Source: Prevotellaceae bacterium UBA1075 (GTDB lineage Bacteria; Bacteroidota; Bacteroidia; Bacteroidales; Bacteroidaceae). Taken from it: a DNA stretch of 64,000 nt. Position numbers and translations under genes: made by a program. Location of the stretch: positions 130,803 to 194,802 of the forward strand of contig DCCS01000038.1 of assembly GCA_002316015.1 (NCBI GenBank), read 5' to 3'. Below are positions 43,761 to 53,019 of this stretch, in pieces. Under the pieces are notes generated by a model. It did not search any database, had not been told where the DNA came from, and saw only the letters and a list, made by a program, of their open reading frames with translations. Numbering within the stretch: position 1 is the stretch's first letter; each line of letters begins with the position of its first letter.

Positions 43761-44231
43761 GCCGCAACGTGTCACCTGACGGCGCGTGCGAACAAACATC
43801 ATGCTCCTGGAGACGTGCCCTGTCTGCTAGGGCACAGGCTCGCAAACTTTTTCATCTGTCCGTATGCGAATCTGACACGTTTCAATAAACTTGGCATCCG
43901 CAGGCAAATATTATTTTGGCACACGCGTGACACTCAGAACCGATATGTGCGGTTTGACTGGACAACCAGTCGGGCGGTTCGGGCAAAAAGTCGACTTAGG
44001 CGTTCTCGAAGGCTTCCTGGCCGTATCTTTCCACGAGGCAATCAAGATGCGGGAATCCTGAAGGGCGAAGGCCGTGAACAGGCCGAGGGCAGTTGGTTCG
44101 AATGTGTTGGCGCAAAACCAGAAATCAGCATGGTTGTTGGCACCATTGTGATTTAGGCGTTCAGGGCTGACGAAAGAGCGGATTGAGGGTCAAGATTGCG
44201 TAACCTGCTTGTAAAATAAAGGCGGGTAGAA
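43761..44231. other. 470-bp intergenic region, possible decayed gene
   Basis: No intact gene is supported. Frames between about 43940 and 44160 read like protein on both strands but break by stops or apparent frameshifts (for example a plus-strand piece VDLGVLEGFLAVSFHEAIK ending at a stop). CTCCTGGAG occurs again near 43804. A gene remnant is the best guess. Confidence 0.35.
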
Positions 44232-44271
44232 CAAGAGGGGATGTGCCACGAGCACATCCCCTCTTGCCTTG
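44232..44271. terminator. Strong stem-loop between the phosphoesterase and fumarase genes
   Basis: CAAGAGGGGATGTGC (44232-44246) pairs perfectly with 44252-44266 over a 5-nt loop; CCTTGTTTTT follows on the plus strand. It lies 26 bp after the fumarase stop and can serve both directions. Confidence 0.85.
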
Positions 44272-44292
44272 TTTTTATTCTGGTGTTGCGTA

Positions 44293-45951
44293 CTATTTCT
44301 TGCAGGCTGCACATGGAGTCCAGGGCTTGAGCTGCTTGAAGAAATCGTTGCCCTTGTCATCTACCAGGATAAATGCAGGGAAATTCTCCACCGTAATCTT
44401 CCAAATGGCCTCCATGCCCAGTTCGGGGTACTCCACGCACTCGATGCTCTTGATACAACTTTGCGACAGCACGGCCGCCACGCCGCCAATGGTGCCCAGG
44501 TAGAATCCACCATGTTTCTTGCATGCGTCTGTCACCACCTGGCCGCGATTGCCCTTGGCAATCATCACCAGGCTTGCACCATGATTCTGGAACTCGTCCA
44601 CATAAGGATCCATGCGGTTGGCCGTAGTGGGCCCCATACTACCACATGGATAGCCTTTTGGGGTCTTGGCGGGACCGGCATACAGGATGGGATGGTTCTT
44701 GAAGTACTCAGGCATTTCCTCGCCTGCATCCAGGCGTGCTTTGAGTTTTGCATGTGCGATGTCACGCGCAACGATGATGGTACCCCTCAGGTTTACACGC
44801 GTGCTTACGGGGTACTTGGTCAGTTCGGCGCGCACGGTGTCAATGCCTTTGTCCAAGTCTATCTCGATACCCTTGGTTCCCTCGCCAGGATTGCGCATCT
44901 CAGCAGGAATCAACTCGGTGGGATTCTCGTCCATCTTCTCTAGCCAGATGCCGTCCTTGTTGATTTTGGCCTTGATGTTGCGGTCGGCCGAGCAACTCAC
45001 GCCCATGCCGATGGGGCAACTGGCACCATGGCGTGGCAGGCGTACCACGCGTATGTCGTGCGCCAGGTATTTTCCTCCAAACTGTGCTCCGAGGCCAATT
45101 TTCTGTGCCTCCACAAGCAATTTGTTCTCCAGGTCGATGTCACGAAAAGCGCGGCCTGTTTCATCACCTGTGGTCGGCAGATTGTCGTAATACTTGATGG
45201 AGGCCAGTTTCACAGTAAGCAGGTTCTTCTCGGCACTCGTTCCGCCGATGACAAATGCGATATGGTAAGGCGGGCATGCCGCAGTGCCCAGGCTCTTCAT
45301 CTTCTCCACCAGGAAAGGCAGCAGCGTGCCCTCGTTCTGGATGGTAGCCTTGGTCATGGGATAGAAGTAGGTCTTGTTGGCCGACCCTCCTCCCTTGGCC
45401 ACCATCACAAAGCGGTACTCTTCGCCTTCGGTAGCCTCAATGTCAATTTGCGCGGGCAGGTTGCATCGGGTGTTCACCTCATCATACATGTTCAGTGGCG
45501 CGTTTTGTGAATAACGCAGGTTGTCCTGTGTGAAGGTGTTGAAGACACCCCGGCTTAGGGCCTCTTCGTCCTCGAAATCTGTCCACACACGTTGCCCCTT
45601 CTCTCCATGAATGATGGCTGTGCCCGTATCCTGGCAAAAGGGCAGGATACCCTTGGCGGCCGTCTCGGCGTTGCGGAGGAACTGTAAGGCTACGTATCTG
45701 TCGTTCTCCGAAGCTTCGGGGTCGCCCAGAATTTTCGCCACCTGCTTGTTGTGCTCGCGGCGCAGCATGAACTCCACATCATGGAAAGCCTGCTGTGCCA
45801 GCAAGGTCAATGCTTCCTTAGAAACCTTGAGGATTTCCTTACCCTCAAACTCGGCTGTGCTTACGCCTTCCTTGGTAAGCAAGCGGTACTCGGTCTTGTC
45901 CTCTCCAAGTTGAAACATTGGAGCATACTTGAAATCTGGAGTCTTGGCCAT
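44293..45951 (-). CDS. fumA/fumB-type: Class I fumarate hydratase (4Fe-4S)
   Basis: 552 residues, the size of two-domain class I fumarases. It interconverts fumarate and malate in the cytoplasm. The three cluster ligands are Cys106 (PFCQDTG), Cys226 (TAACPPYH) and Cys320 (GMGVSC), with spacing equal to that in characterised enzymes; the C-terminal domain has PKGYPCGSMGPTTANRMDPY. In Bacteroidales this enzyme works in the reductive branch making succinate from oxaloacetate. Third in the hflX-DUF4954-fumarase cluster, 43 bp after DUF4954, with no promoter of its own seen. Confidence 0.95.
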   Translation of the reverse strand: MAKTPDFKYAPMFQLGEDKTEYRLLTKEGVSTAEFEGKEILKVSKEALTLLAQQAFHDVEFMLRREHNKQVAKILGDPEASENDRYVALQFLRNAETAAKGILPFCQDTGTAIIHGEKGQRVWTDFEDEEALSRGVFNTFTQDNLRYSQNAPLNMYDEVNTRCNLPAQIDIEATEGEEYRFVMVAKGGGSANKTYFYPMTKATIQNEGTLLPFLVEKMKSLGTAACPPYHIAFVIGGTSAEKNLLTVKLASIKYYDNLPTTGDETGRAFRDIDLENKLLVEAQKIGLGAQFGGKYLAHDIRVVRLPRHGASCPIGMGVSCSADRNIKAKINKDGIWLEKMDENPTELIPAEMRNPGEGTKGIEIDLDKGIDTVRAELTKYPVSTRVNLRGTIIVARDIAHAKLKARLDAGEEMPEYFKNHPILYAGPAKTPKGYPCGSMGPTTANRMDPYVDEFQNHGASLVMIAKGNRGQVVTDACKKHGGFYLGTIGGVAAVLSQSCIKSIECVEYPELGMEAIWKITVENFPAFILVDDKGNDFFKQLKPWTPCAACKK

Positions 45952-45994
45952 AATGTCTTATGTCTTTATTGTAATTGTTGAGTTGTTCTTTTTC

Positions 45995-47851
45995 TCAGTT
46001 CTCGTATTCACCCTCTTGGTCAAGGCTATTCACAAAGTCACGGAACACCTTTTCCTCCACGTCGCCCATGGCAAACTCCTTCTCGGCATCTTTCTTGATT
46101 TCTGCTATCCAAGAGCGTCGTGCCTTGATGTAGTCTTCGTGGATGCGGTTGGCATCTTCGGGGGTAATTCCCGGAATGTGGTAATAATCGCAAATCTTCT
46201 TGTAAGTCCAAGCCCACTGATATTTCCGGTAGTTTGCGTCTATTTCCTCAAACCGTCCGATGAGTTGCTGGATGTCCTTGATCTTGTCGTTTTTCAAGTC
46301 GTCCACGATGCGCTCTTCCTCGCTCACGGGAAGAAGAAGGCCCGAAAGGTCGTCCCAGTCGCCGTTGCCCGCATGTGTGGATGGAGGTGTGACAGCAGGG
46401 TCTCTCTTCAGCACTCTCTTCAGCACAGCACCCATGTAAATGCGCAGGGCGATGTCATAATACTTGATTCCTTTGTGGAGTGAGGATGATGGAATGATGT
46501 ACTCATGGTAGAGATATTGCGACACGTTTTCGCCCGTTACTTCGCGCAGGCTCTCAAGGATTTTCTTTCCCTTCAGGATTTCGCCTACGGAGTAAGGAGA
46601 GAGCCAGTCAAAGTTGACGATGCTCTTGCGCATCTCGGGTGCACGAAGGTCACGCTTAGGCCATTTCTTGATGTCTCGATACAAGCCCACGGTGGTGATG
46701 TTCCTGCCAGGGATGAGGAACATCTTGTCACCATCGGCAATGAGATAGGAAAACGGAAGGTTGCGGGTATCAGGGTGGTGCATCAGTTTGCCAAAGCATA
46801 CAGAGAACGAGCCAATGGTGGCTGGCATCAAAAGGTATGCGCCACTGGCTGTCTTCGAACCACGCTCCAGGATGCCCCAGTGCATAGGCCCCATCTTGTA
46901 GGCGTGGTTGGAGAAGTTTGTGGCAGAACCAGCGTTATAGAAGGAGAACATTCCACCAATGAGGAGGCTGCTCTTATGGTGCGACGCGGTGAATGGCCCG
47001 CAGAAGGCGGCGCAAGCCTCGCCATTGCTCATGTAGCAGTTGGCAAAGAACACAGACGCGGAGGCCGTGAAGCCATTGCTCAAACGGCAAGCCTCGCCCA
47101 CAAAACAATCCTGTATCTTCACGCTGTTGATGACAGAAGCCCCTCCCGCGACAATGCTGTTCTCGGCTATGACACCCGTGCCCACATAGGCAATGCCATG
47201 GGCTGTCCCCAGCAGGGTACAGTCGCTCAGTCGGGACGCTCCTCTTACTTCACAGAAGTCGTTGATAATGCAGTTGGTAATTTCCTTGGTGTTCACAATC
47301 TTCACATTGCTGCCTATCTGTCCACGTCCAGGCATCTTGTTGCCGATGTCGGTCTTGACGAGCCGGCAAATCTTCTCCTTCAGTTCCTTGTCAGAAAAGT
47401 GCTTCACCATGAAGGCGGCAAGTTGGCTGTTGAGGTCAGAGAAGAGGATGACATTCCCGTCGCCCACCTCGTTGAGCACGCTCACCAGGTTGCCTTCGCC
47501 GTAAGTTGCCTTTTGGGTGGTCTCCATGGTGGAGATGTTGGAGATGAGACAGCCGTCTCCGATTGTGTAGTTGTTGATGAAGTTGCCCACGTTTTCGATG
47601 AGGCAATCATCACCGATAGTCACGTTGCGCAGGGTGGCATTGTTGATGCCCGAATGTTTCGTGAAGCCGGGACTTACCTCAACGCCCTTATTGAAGGCTC
47701 CGATATTCACTTCCCCGTAGAGCGTCACGCGGTGCATGAAGTCGGGTTTGAATTCCTCCGACACACGGACGGATGCCCAGTCCTCAGCCCAGCAGTCGTT
47801 ATGTTTGAGCAATTCGATTTCTTTCGGTGTAAGGGGTTTGTAGTCAATCAT
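45995..47851 (-). CDS. DUF4954 family protein (left-handed beta-helix type)
   Basis: 618 residues, cytoplasmic. The central region (about 60-300) shows the isoleucine/valine-glycine-aspartate rhythm of left-handed beta-helix acyltransferases and nucleotidyltransferases (RNVTIGDDCLIENVGNFI, YTIGDGCLISNIS, AYVGTGVIAENSIVAGG). Conserved blocks follow, such as GEACAAFCGPFTASHHKSS and NFSNHAYKMGPMHWGILERG. The C-terminal 150 residues are charged and helical. The family is widespread in Bacteroidetes; sugar-phosphate or acyl transfer is suggested by the fold but not known. Its position between hflX and fumarase is the only context. Confidence 0.85.
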   Translation of the reverse strand: MIDYKPLTPKEIELLKHNDCWAEDWASVRVSEEFKPDFMHRVTLYGEVNIGAFNKGVEVSPGFTKHSGINNATLRNVTIGDDCLIENVGNFINNYTIGDGCLISNISTMETTQKATYGEGNLVSVLNEVGDGNVILFSDLNSQLAAFMVKHFSDKELKEKICRLVKTDIGNKMPGRGQIGSNVKIVNTKEITNCIINDFCEVRGASRLSDCTLLGTAHGIAYVGTGVIAENSIVAGGASVINSVKIQDCFVGEACRLSNGFTASASVFFANCYMSNGEACAAFCGPFTASHHKSSLLIGGMFSFYNAGSATNFSNHAYKMGPMHWGILERGSKTASGAYLLMPATIGSFSVCFGKLMHHPDTRNLPFSYLIADGDKMFLIPGRNITTVGLYRDIKKWPKRDLRAPEMRKSIVNFDWLSPYSVGEILKGKKILESLREVTGENVSQYLYHEYIIPSSSLHKGIKYYDIALRIYMGAVLKRVLKRDPAVTPPSTHAGNGDWDDLSGLLLPVSEEERIVDDLKNDKIKDIQQLIGRFEEIDANYRKYQWAWTYKKICDYYHIPGITPEDANRIHEDYIKARRSWIAEIKKDAEKEFAMGDVEEKVFRDFVNSLDQEGEYEN

Positions 47852-47894
47852 AGGGGCACTTTACGGATTCTCTGAACTGATGGGAGCGTTTACT

Positions 47895-49136
47895 TCATTC
47901 GGTGGTGTCATAATGCTGGAACAGGAAATCGTTGTAGGGGTACTTCTGTACGTGCAGTTCCCGCACCCTGTCATAGAGCACCTTCTTGAGCGTGTCGATA
48001 TTGGTACGCTCCCTGGCCGAGATGAAGAGGCAGTTGTCTCCCAGTTTTGCCATCCAGGTGTGAACCAGCTCATCGATGGAAACGTTACGCCTTGTGGCGG
48101 GTGTCAAATCATCGGCATCCTTCTCCTCCCATGTATAGGCATCTATTTTGTTGAAGATGACCATGGATGGCTTTTCGGCACACCCCAAGTCGGCAAGTGT
48201 CTTCTCCACCACGCCTATCTGTTCTTCAAAGTCGGGATGGGAGATGTCCACCACATGAAGCAGCAAGTCGGCCTCCCGCACCTCGTCGAGTGTGCTTTTG
48301 AAGGAATCTACAAGGTCGGTGGGCAGCTTGCGTATGAACCCCACGGTGTCTGAGAGCAGAAAGGGCAGGTTGTCCACGATGACTTTGCGTACGGTCGTGT
48401 CCAGCGTGGCAAAGAGTTTGTTCTCGGCGAACACTTCACTCTTGGAGATCAGGTTCATAAGCGTGCTCTTGCCCACATTGGTGTAGCCCACCAAAGCCAC
48501 GCGAATCATGCGTCCACGGTTTCCGCGCTGTGTAGTCTTCTGCCTGTCGATATCTGCCAGCCGCTGCTTTAGCAGGCTCATCCGGTTCAGGATGATGCGG
48601 CGGTCCATCTCAAGTTGTGTCTCACCCGGGCCTCGCAAGCCCACAGACCCCTTTCCGCCGCCCGACCCGCTTCCGCCGCCCTGGCGTTCGAGGTGCGTCC
48701 ACATGCGCTGCAGGCGGGGGAGCATATAGCGGTATTGCGCCAGTTCCACTTGTGTCTTTGCGCTGGCAGTCTTCGCACGCATGGCGAAGATGTCAAGGAT
48801 GAGGCTGGTACGGTCGAGCACCTTGATGTGCAGTTCGTTCTCAATGTTGCGCAGCTGTTTCGCGCTCAGTTCGTCATCAAAGATTGCCATCGACACCTCG
48901 CGCCCGGCATCCTCTTCGGCCTGTATGTATGCGCGTATTTCCTGCAGTTTGCCTATGCCCAGGTAAGTGACGGCACTGGGGCCGTTCATCTTTTGGGTAA
49001 AGCGGCGCATGGTGCGCGCGCCTGCTGTCTCGGCCAAGAATTCCAGTTCGTCCAGATACTCTTGTGTCTTGCGTTCGCCTTGCTGCGGGGTGATGAGACC
49101 TACCAGTATGGCCGTCTCCTGTGTTTCGCCCTCCAT
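47895..49136 (-). CDS. hflX: Ribosome-associated GTPase HflX
   Basis: 413 residues from ATG (MEGETQETAILVGL). A TTG-started extension of 30 residues is possible but is not needed. HflX splits stalled or hibernating ribosomes. The N-terminal HflX domain (about 10-190) includes NGPSAVTYLGIGKL and RTSLILDIFAMRA; the glycine-rich linker (GGGSGSGGGKGSVGLRGPGE) comes next. The G domain carries VALVGYTNVGKSTL (P-loop), DTVGFIRKLP (switch II) and FNKIDA (NKxD). DUF4954 and fumarase follow with 43-bp gaps. Confidence 0.95.
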   Translation of the reverse strand: MEGETQETAILVGLITPQQGERKTQEYLDELEFLAETAGARTMRRFTQKMNGPSAVTYLGIGKLQEIRAYIQAEEDAGREVSMAIFDDELSAKQLRNIENELHIKVLDRTSLILDIFAMRAKTASAKTQVELAQYRYMLPRLQRMWTHLERQGGGSGSGGGKGSVGLRGPGETQLEMDRRIILNRMSLLKQRLADIDRQKTTQRGNRGRMIRVALVGYTNVGKSTLMNLISKSEVFAENKLFATLDTTVRKVIVDNLPFLLSDTVGFIRKLPTDLVDSFKSTLDEVREADLLLHVVDISHPDFEEQIGVVEKTLADLGCAEKPSMVIFNKIDAYTWEEKDADDLTPATRRNVSIDELVHTWMAKLGDNCLFISARERTNIDTLKKVLYDRVRELHVQKYPYNDFLFQHYDTTE

Positions 49137-49411
49137 CTGTCCCTGCTGCACGATGGCTGTCTTTCCAGTCTCGGACGAGAGCGATGACCGTGAGGCGTTA
49201 TGATATCTGCTTCGGGTTGTCTTCAAGTTCTGTCCTGCGTTTGTAGTGTGCCAGGCCCTGTCCTTGTCTCCCTTGATGAGAGTGGGCAGAACGAGCCTCG
49301 CTTGTGCATATGGGTTATCACATTATATTATATGTTATGGCAATGTGTCAATCGCATTTCCACGACATCCCCTGCGTGCCTCTTCCACAGGGGAGGCATA
49401 CACGGTTTTCC

Positions 49412-50269
49412 TCACTTCACCTGTACCACCAGGTATTTGCTTATGCTCCAGAAGCGTTTCGGGTCGGTGATGTGCAACTCGTATTGTCCTTGAGCGTCCT
49501 TGTCGAGGCTGTATGATCCTTTGGGATGCGTGGTGAGCAGTTTGGCGCTCTTGCTGTAGAGTTTCACCTCCTTGTCATATCTGATGTCAATCTTGGTGAA
49601 ATAGTCGCGGTTGAAGTTGTTGTCCTTGAGCACATCCCCGCTTGAGAGTATCTTCTGTTCCTTGAGTTCGGACTTCGTCCCGAAGACGAACCATGCGGCG
49701 TTCAGTTCCTTTTCCTGTGCCGCCACGGTCTTGGCCTTGGCCTCATTCTCCGCACTCAGCGATGACACGTTGTCGTTCAGGTCGCTTATCTCCTGTCCCT
49801 TGCGCACAAGTTCCTCGTCCTTCTCGGCCAGTCTTGCCTCCAGTTCCTGTATACGCTGCGCCTGCTGCTCAATCTGGCTGTGCAGGTTGGCGATGGTCTT
49901 CTGCAGTTTCTCACCTTTGATGTTGCTGACACGCAGTTTCTCTTTCAACTGTGCCTCCAGGTCACGGTTCTGCTTCATGGCCTGTTCGATATAGTTGAGG
50001 TTCTCGCGTATCACCTCGCGGCTGCTGGGGTTCTCGCGTGTGGCATCGGCCACGGTGATGCGCCCCTCGGCCTCTGTTATGCGGCGTATGCCCTCCTGCA
50101 CCTCGTTGAAGGTTCCCATTATGTCGTCCAGTTCTGCATCCTTTCCGTCTATCACATGCTGCAGCGAGTCCCGCTCCTGGCGGGCGGCGTCATCAACGGA
50201 CTTTCCCTGGTTGCACGCGCACGCCACCAGCGTGCACACACATGCGGTAATGCATTTGCGTAATCTCAT
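49412..50269 (-). CDS. Coiled-coil envelope lipoprotein
   Basis: 285 residues. Signal peptide with a lipobox ending VACAC, so lipidated. Residues about 30-190 form a long coiled coil (QERDSLQHVIDGKDAELDD, HSQIEQQAQRIQELEARLAE). The C-terminal 90 residues form a compact domain (AAWFVFGTKSELKEQKIL, FTKIDIRYDKEVKLYS). The layout resembles Bacteroides lipoproteins that have been described as collagen-binding (Cbp1-type) adhesins, but I cannot confirm binding from sequence. It starts 3 bp after the rsmI stop, so the two share a transcript. Confidence 0.75.
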   Translation of the reverse strand: MRLRKCITACVCTLVACACNQGKSVDDAARQERDSLQHVIDGKDAELDDIMGTFNEVQEGIRRITEAEGRITVADATRENPSSREVIRENLNYIEQAMKQNRDLEAQLKEKLRVSNIKGEKLQKTIANLHSQIEQQAQRIQELEARLAEKDEELVRKGQEISDLNDNVSSLSAENEAKAKTVAAQEKELNAAWFVFGTKSELKEQKILSSGDVLKDNNFNRDYFTKIDIRYDKEVKLYSKSAKLLTTHPKGSYSLDKDAQGQYELHITDPKRFWSISKYLVVQVK

Positions 50270-50272
50270 AGT

Positions 50273-50992
50273 TTAATTCTCGTTAGGTAAATGTTCTTTA
50301 TCTTCTGTTGGCTTACTCTCCTCGTGTCCACCCACGACGATGACAAACTCGCCCCTGGGCTCGCATTCCTTGAAGTGGTCAAGCACCTGCTCAAGCGTGC
50401 CGCGCACACTTTCCTCATGTATCTTGCTTATCTCGCGGCACACACTCACGGGGCGCTCACTTCCAAACACCTCCATCATCTGCGCGAGTGTCTTCACCAC
50501 ACGGTGTGGCGACTCGTAAAACACCATTGTGCGCGGCTCTGTGGCCAGGAGCCTGAGGCGGCTCTGCCTCCCTTTCTTCTGCGGCAGGAATCCCTCGAAG
50601 CAGAAACGGTCGCAGGGCAGTCCGCTGCTCACCAGCGCGGGCACCATGGCGGTGGCGCCTGGCAGGGCGATGACCTCCACCCCGGCCTTGATGGCCTCGC
50701 GCACCACCAGGAATCCCGGATCGCTGATACCTGGAGTGCCTGCGTCCGACACCACAGCCACAGTCTCGCCGCCGCGCAGGCGGTTCACCACGCTCTCCAC
50801 CATCTGGTGCTCGTTGAACTTGTGGTAGGAAAGCATGGCGTTCCTGATGTCGAAGTGGCGGAGGAGATTGCCGCTGGTGCGGGTGTCCTCGGCCAATATC
50901 ATGTCGGCCTCACGGAGTGTTCTCAAGGCCCGCATGGTGATGTCCTCGAAGTTGCCCACAGGCGTGGGTACCAGGTATAATATGCCCATCAT
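50273..50992 (-). CDS. rsmI: 16S rRNA 2'-O-ribose C1402 methyltransferase
   Basis: About 239 residues. Start is ATG at 50992 or 50989 (MGILYLVPTPVGN); the earlier codon at 51010 lies inside the promoter. RsmI uses SAM to methylate C1402 in the decoding centre. Family marks: PTPVGNFEDIT, LAEDTRTSGNLL, VAVVSDAGTPGISDPG, LPGATAMVPALVSSGLP and FYESPHRV. C-terminal tail charged. The first gene of a two-gene unit with the coiled-coil lipoprotein. Confidence 0.95.
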   Translation of the reverse strand: MMGILYLVPTPVGNFEDITMRALRTLREADMILAEDTRTSGNLLRHFDIRNAMLSYHKFNEHQMVESVVNRLRGGETVAVVSDAGTPGISDPGFLVVREAIKAGVEVIALPGATAMVPALVSSGLPCDRFCFEGFLPQKKGRQSRLRLLATEPRTMVFYESPHRVVKTLAQMMEVFGSERPVSVCREISKIHEESVRGTLEQVLDHFKECEPRGEFVIVVGGHEESKPTEDKEHLPNEN

Positions 50993-51007
50993 TCCGTATA
51001 TTTGGGG

Positions 51008-51015
51008 CAAAATTA
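51008..51015 (-). promoter_or_regulatory. -7 element of rsmI
   Basis: TAATTTTG on the minus strand fits the consensus; it rules out the ATG at 51010 and points to a short leader of about 10 nt. Confidence 0.5.
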
Positions 51016-51121
51016 GTGATAAAAAACGAATCCGTACACCTGACGGACGAAAATATAGGACTTGTCATCTGCATGTGGGGCGGCGGGCATCGTGTTCCTC
51101 CCGAAAAATAAAGGTCAATAG

Positions 51122-51154
51122 TTGTCGCCACATGGAGAAACATTGTTACCTTTG
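51122..51154 (+). promoter_or_regulatory. Promoter of tdk
   Basis: TTG (51122-51124), 22-nt spacer, TACCTTTG (51147-51154); the spacer is slightly long. The ATG is 62 bp downstream. Confidence 0.55.
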
Positions 51155-51216
51155 TCGGTGGCAAGACAACGGCAGAATGGCATCGTGCTGTTACTATGGG
51201 AAAATAAGGAGTGAGA

Positions 51217-51819
51217 ATGAAAGATATAGGGTCAAGCAATGGAGAGATGATGCGCCAGGGGCGCGTGGAGGTTATCTGTGGCTCCATGTTCTCGGGGAAG
51301 ACCGAGGAACTGATACGCCGCCTGAGACGCGCGCAGTTCGCCCACCAGAGGGTGGAGATATTCAAGCCTGCCATAGACGTGCGCTACAGCGAGGAGGAGG
51401 TGGTCTCGCACGAGGGGAACAGCATCATGTCCACCCCCGTTGACTCATCGACCAACATCCTTCTCCTGGCACAGGGGAGCGATGTGGTGGGCATCGACGA
51501 GGCGCAATTCCTGGACTGTCACATCGTGGAGGTGTGCAACACGCTGGCAGGAATGGGCATCCGCGTGATAGTGGCCGGTCTGGATCTCGATTTCAAGGGA
51601 CAGCCATTCGGCCCCATGCCCGCCCTGTGTGCCATAGCCGATGAGGTGACCAAGGTGCATGCCATCTGCGTGCGTTGCGGCGCGCTGGCTTATGTGAGCC
51701 ACCGCATTGTGGCAGGCGACAGGCAGGTGATGCTTGGCGAGAAACACGAGTATGAGCCGCTGTGCCGCGAGTGCTACGCTAAGGCCAACCGGGAAAGAGG
51801 CGGGGGAAAGGAGGGATAA
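51217..51819 (+). CDS. tdk: Thymidine kinase, type II
   Basis: 200 residues from ATG (MKDIGSSN); a GTG two codons earlier is the alternative. The enzyme phosphorylates thymidine with ATP in the salvage pathway. P-loop GSMFSGKTEEL, Walker B type DEAQFL, the lasso and zinc cysteines in CVRCGALAY and CRECYA. The AI-2E-family transporter gene starts 4 bp after the stop. Confidence 0.95.
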   Translation: MKDIGSSNGEMMRQGRVEVICGSMFSGKTEELIRRLRRAQFAHQRVEIFKPAIDVRYSEEEVVSHEGNSIMSTPVDSSTNILLLAQGSDVVGIDEAQFLDCHIVEVCNTLAGMGIRVIVAGLDLDFKGQPFGPMPALCAIADEVTKVHAICVRCGALAYVSHRIVAGDRQVMLGEKHEYEPLCRECYAKANRERGGGKEG

Positions 51820-51822
51820 CAG

Positions 51823-52977
51823 ATGCAGGATGACAAGATTACCTTTGACCGTGTGGCCCGGTGGGGCGTGGTGATTGTGCTCTCGGCTGCTGCCGTGTGG
51901 TTGGTCAACAGGCTGTCCACGGTTCTGCTGCCCTTCTTTGCCGCCTGGCTGCTGGCCTACATGCTCTACCCGTTGGTGCACTTCCTCCAGTACCGTTTGC
52001 ACCTGCCAGGCCGCGTGCTGAGCATCCTGGTGGCCTTTGTCCTGGTGTGCGCGGTGATATCCGGCACCCTGGCGCTCGTCATACCGCCCATCGTGGAAGA
52101 GAGCGTGCGCATGGGCGAGCTGACAAAGGTGTATTTCCACGACACGCTGGTGGAGACGGGACTCATACAGCAACTGGAGGATGCGGTGGCCAAGTACACC
52201 GAGGGGGTCAACCTGTTGCACCTGGCGCAGCAGAGTTCCTTTATGGACGCGCTGCAGAGCACGCTCATCCAGGTTTGGACGATACTCTCGGGCACCATCA
52301 ATTTCGCGCTGGGCGTGCTGGGCTGCCTCATAGTGTTGCTCTACATGTTCTTTATCCTGAACGACTACGAGAAACTTTCGTCAGGCTGGGTCACGCTCAT
52401 CCCCAAGGGAAAGCGTCCCTTGGCCACCATGATTGTGCAGGATGTGAAGTCCGGTATGAACGCCTACTTCCGTGGGCAGGCGCTCATCGCCCTGTGTGTG
52501 GGCATCCTGTTCAGCATCGGCTTTCTCATCATCGACTTTCCCATGGCCATAGGTTTGGGCCTCTTCATCGGGCTGCTCAACCTGGTGCCCTACCTCCAGA
52601 CGGTTGGCTTCCTGCCCACCCTGCTGCTGGCCTTTATCAAGTCGCAGGAGACGGGGCAGAGTTTCTGGGTCATCATGGCCTGTGCGCTGGCTGTTTTCGC
52701 TGTGGTTCAGGGTATCCAGGACATGATACTCACCCCACGCATCATGGGGCGCGCCATGGGGCTCAAGCCTGCGGTAATCCTGCTGAGCCTGTCTGTGTGG
52801 GGCAGTCTGCTGGGCTTCATCGGCCTCATCATCGCCTTGCCGCTTACCACATTGTTGCTCTCCTATTATCGCCGGTTTGTGCTCAAGGAGAGCCCTGTGC
52901 CGGCTGTGGCATCCGATGATACGGAGCACAGGGGCGACACCAGCACCACCGGCCAGCCAGGCACCAGCCTGGAGTAG
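51823..52977 (+). CDS. AI-2E (PerM/YdiK) family transporter
   Basis: 384 residues with about seven to eight membrane helices. The family arrangement is visible: two hairpins at the N-terminus (VVIVLSAAAVWLVNRL, LLPFFAAWLLAYML), a central amphipathic region (about 95-150), and a C-terminal core with FYFIDFPMA-like IDFPMAIGLGLFIGLLN, QDMILTPRIMGRAMGL and GFIGLIIALPLT. Members export autoinducer-2 or act as sodium-proton antiporters; substrate cannot be told. Co-transcribed with tdk. The C-terminal 25 residues are hydrophilic and repetitive. Confidence 0.88.
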   Translation: MQDDKITFDRVARWGVVIVLSAAAVWLVNRLSTVLLPFFAAWLLAYMLYPLVHFLQYRLHLPGRVLSILVAFVLVCAVISGTLALVIPPIVEESVRMGELTKVYFHDTLVETGLIQQLEDAVAKYTEGVNLLHLAQQSSFMDALQSTLIQVWTILSGTINFALGVLGCLIVLLYMFFILNDYEKLSSGWVTLIPKGKRPLATMIVQDVKSGMNAYFRGQALIALCVGILFSIGFLIIDFPMAIGLGLFIGLLNLVPYLQTVGFLPTLLLAFIKSQETGQSFWVIMACALAVFAVVQGIQDMILTPRIMGRAMGLKPAVILLSLSVWGSLLGFIGLIIALPLTTLLLSYYRRFVLKESPVPAVASDDTEHRGDTSTTGQPGTSLE

Positions 52978-53019
52978 AAAGCGTGGGGAAAAGATCCGGG
53001 CTGCCTGAAGCCTTTCCCC

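Noticed and set aside
43815..44156. 113-codon plus-strand frame as a gene
   Set aside because: No recognisable domain, no promoter or start context, and competing broken frames on both strands.
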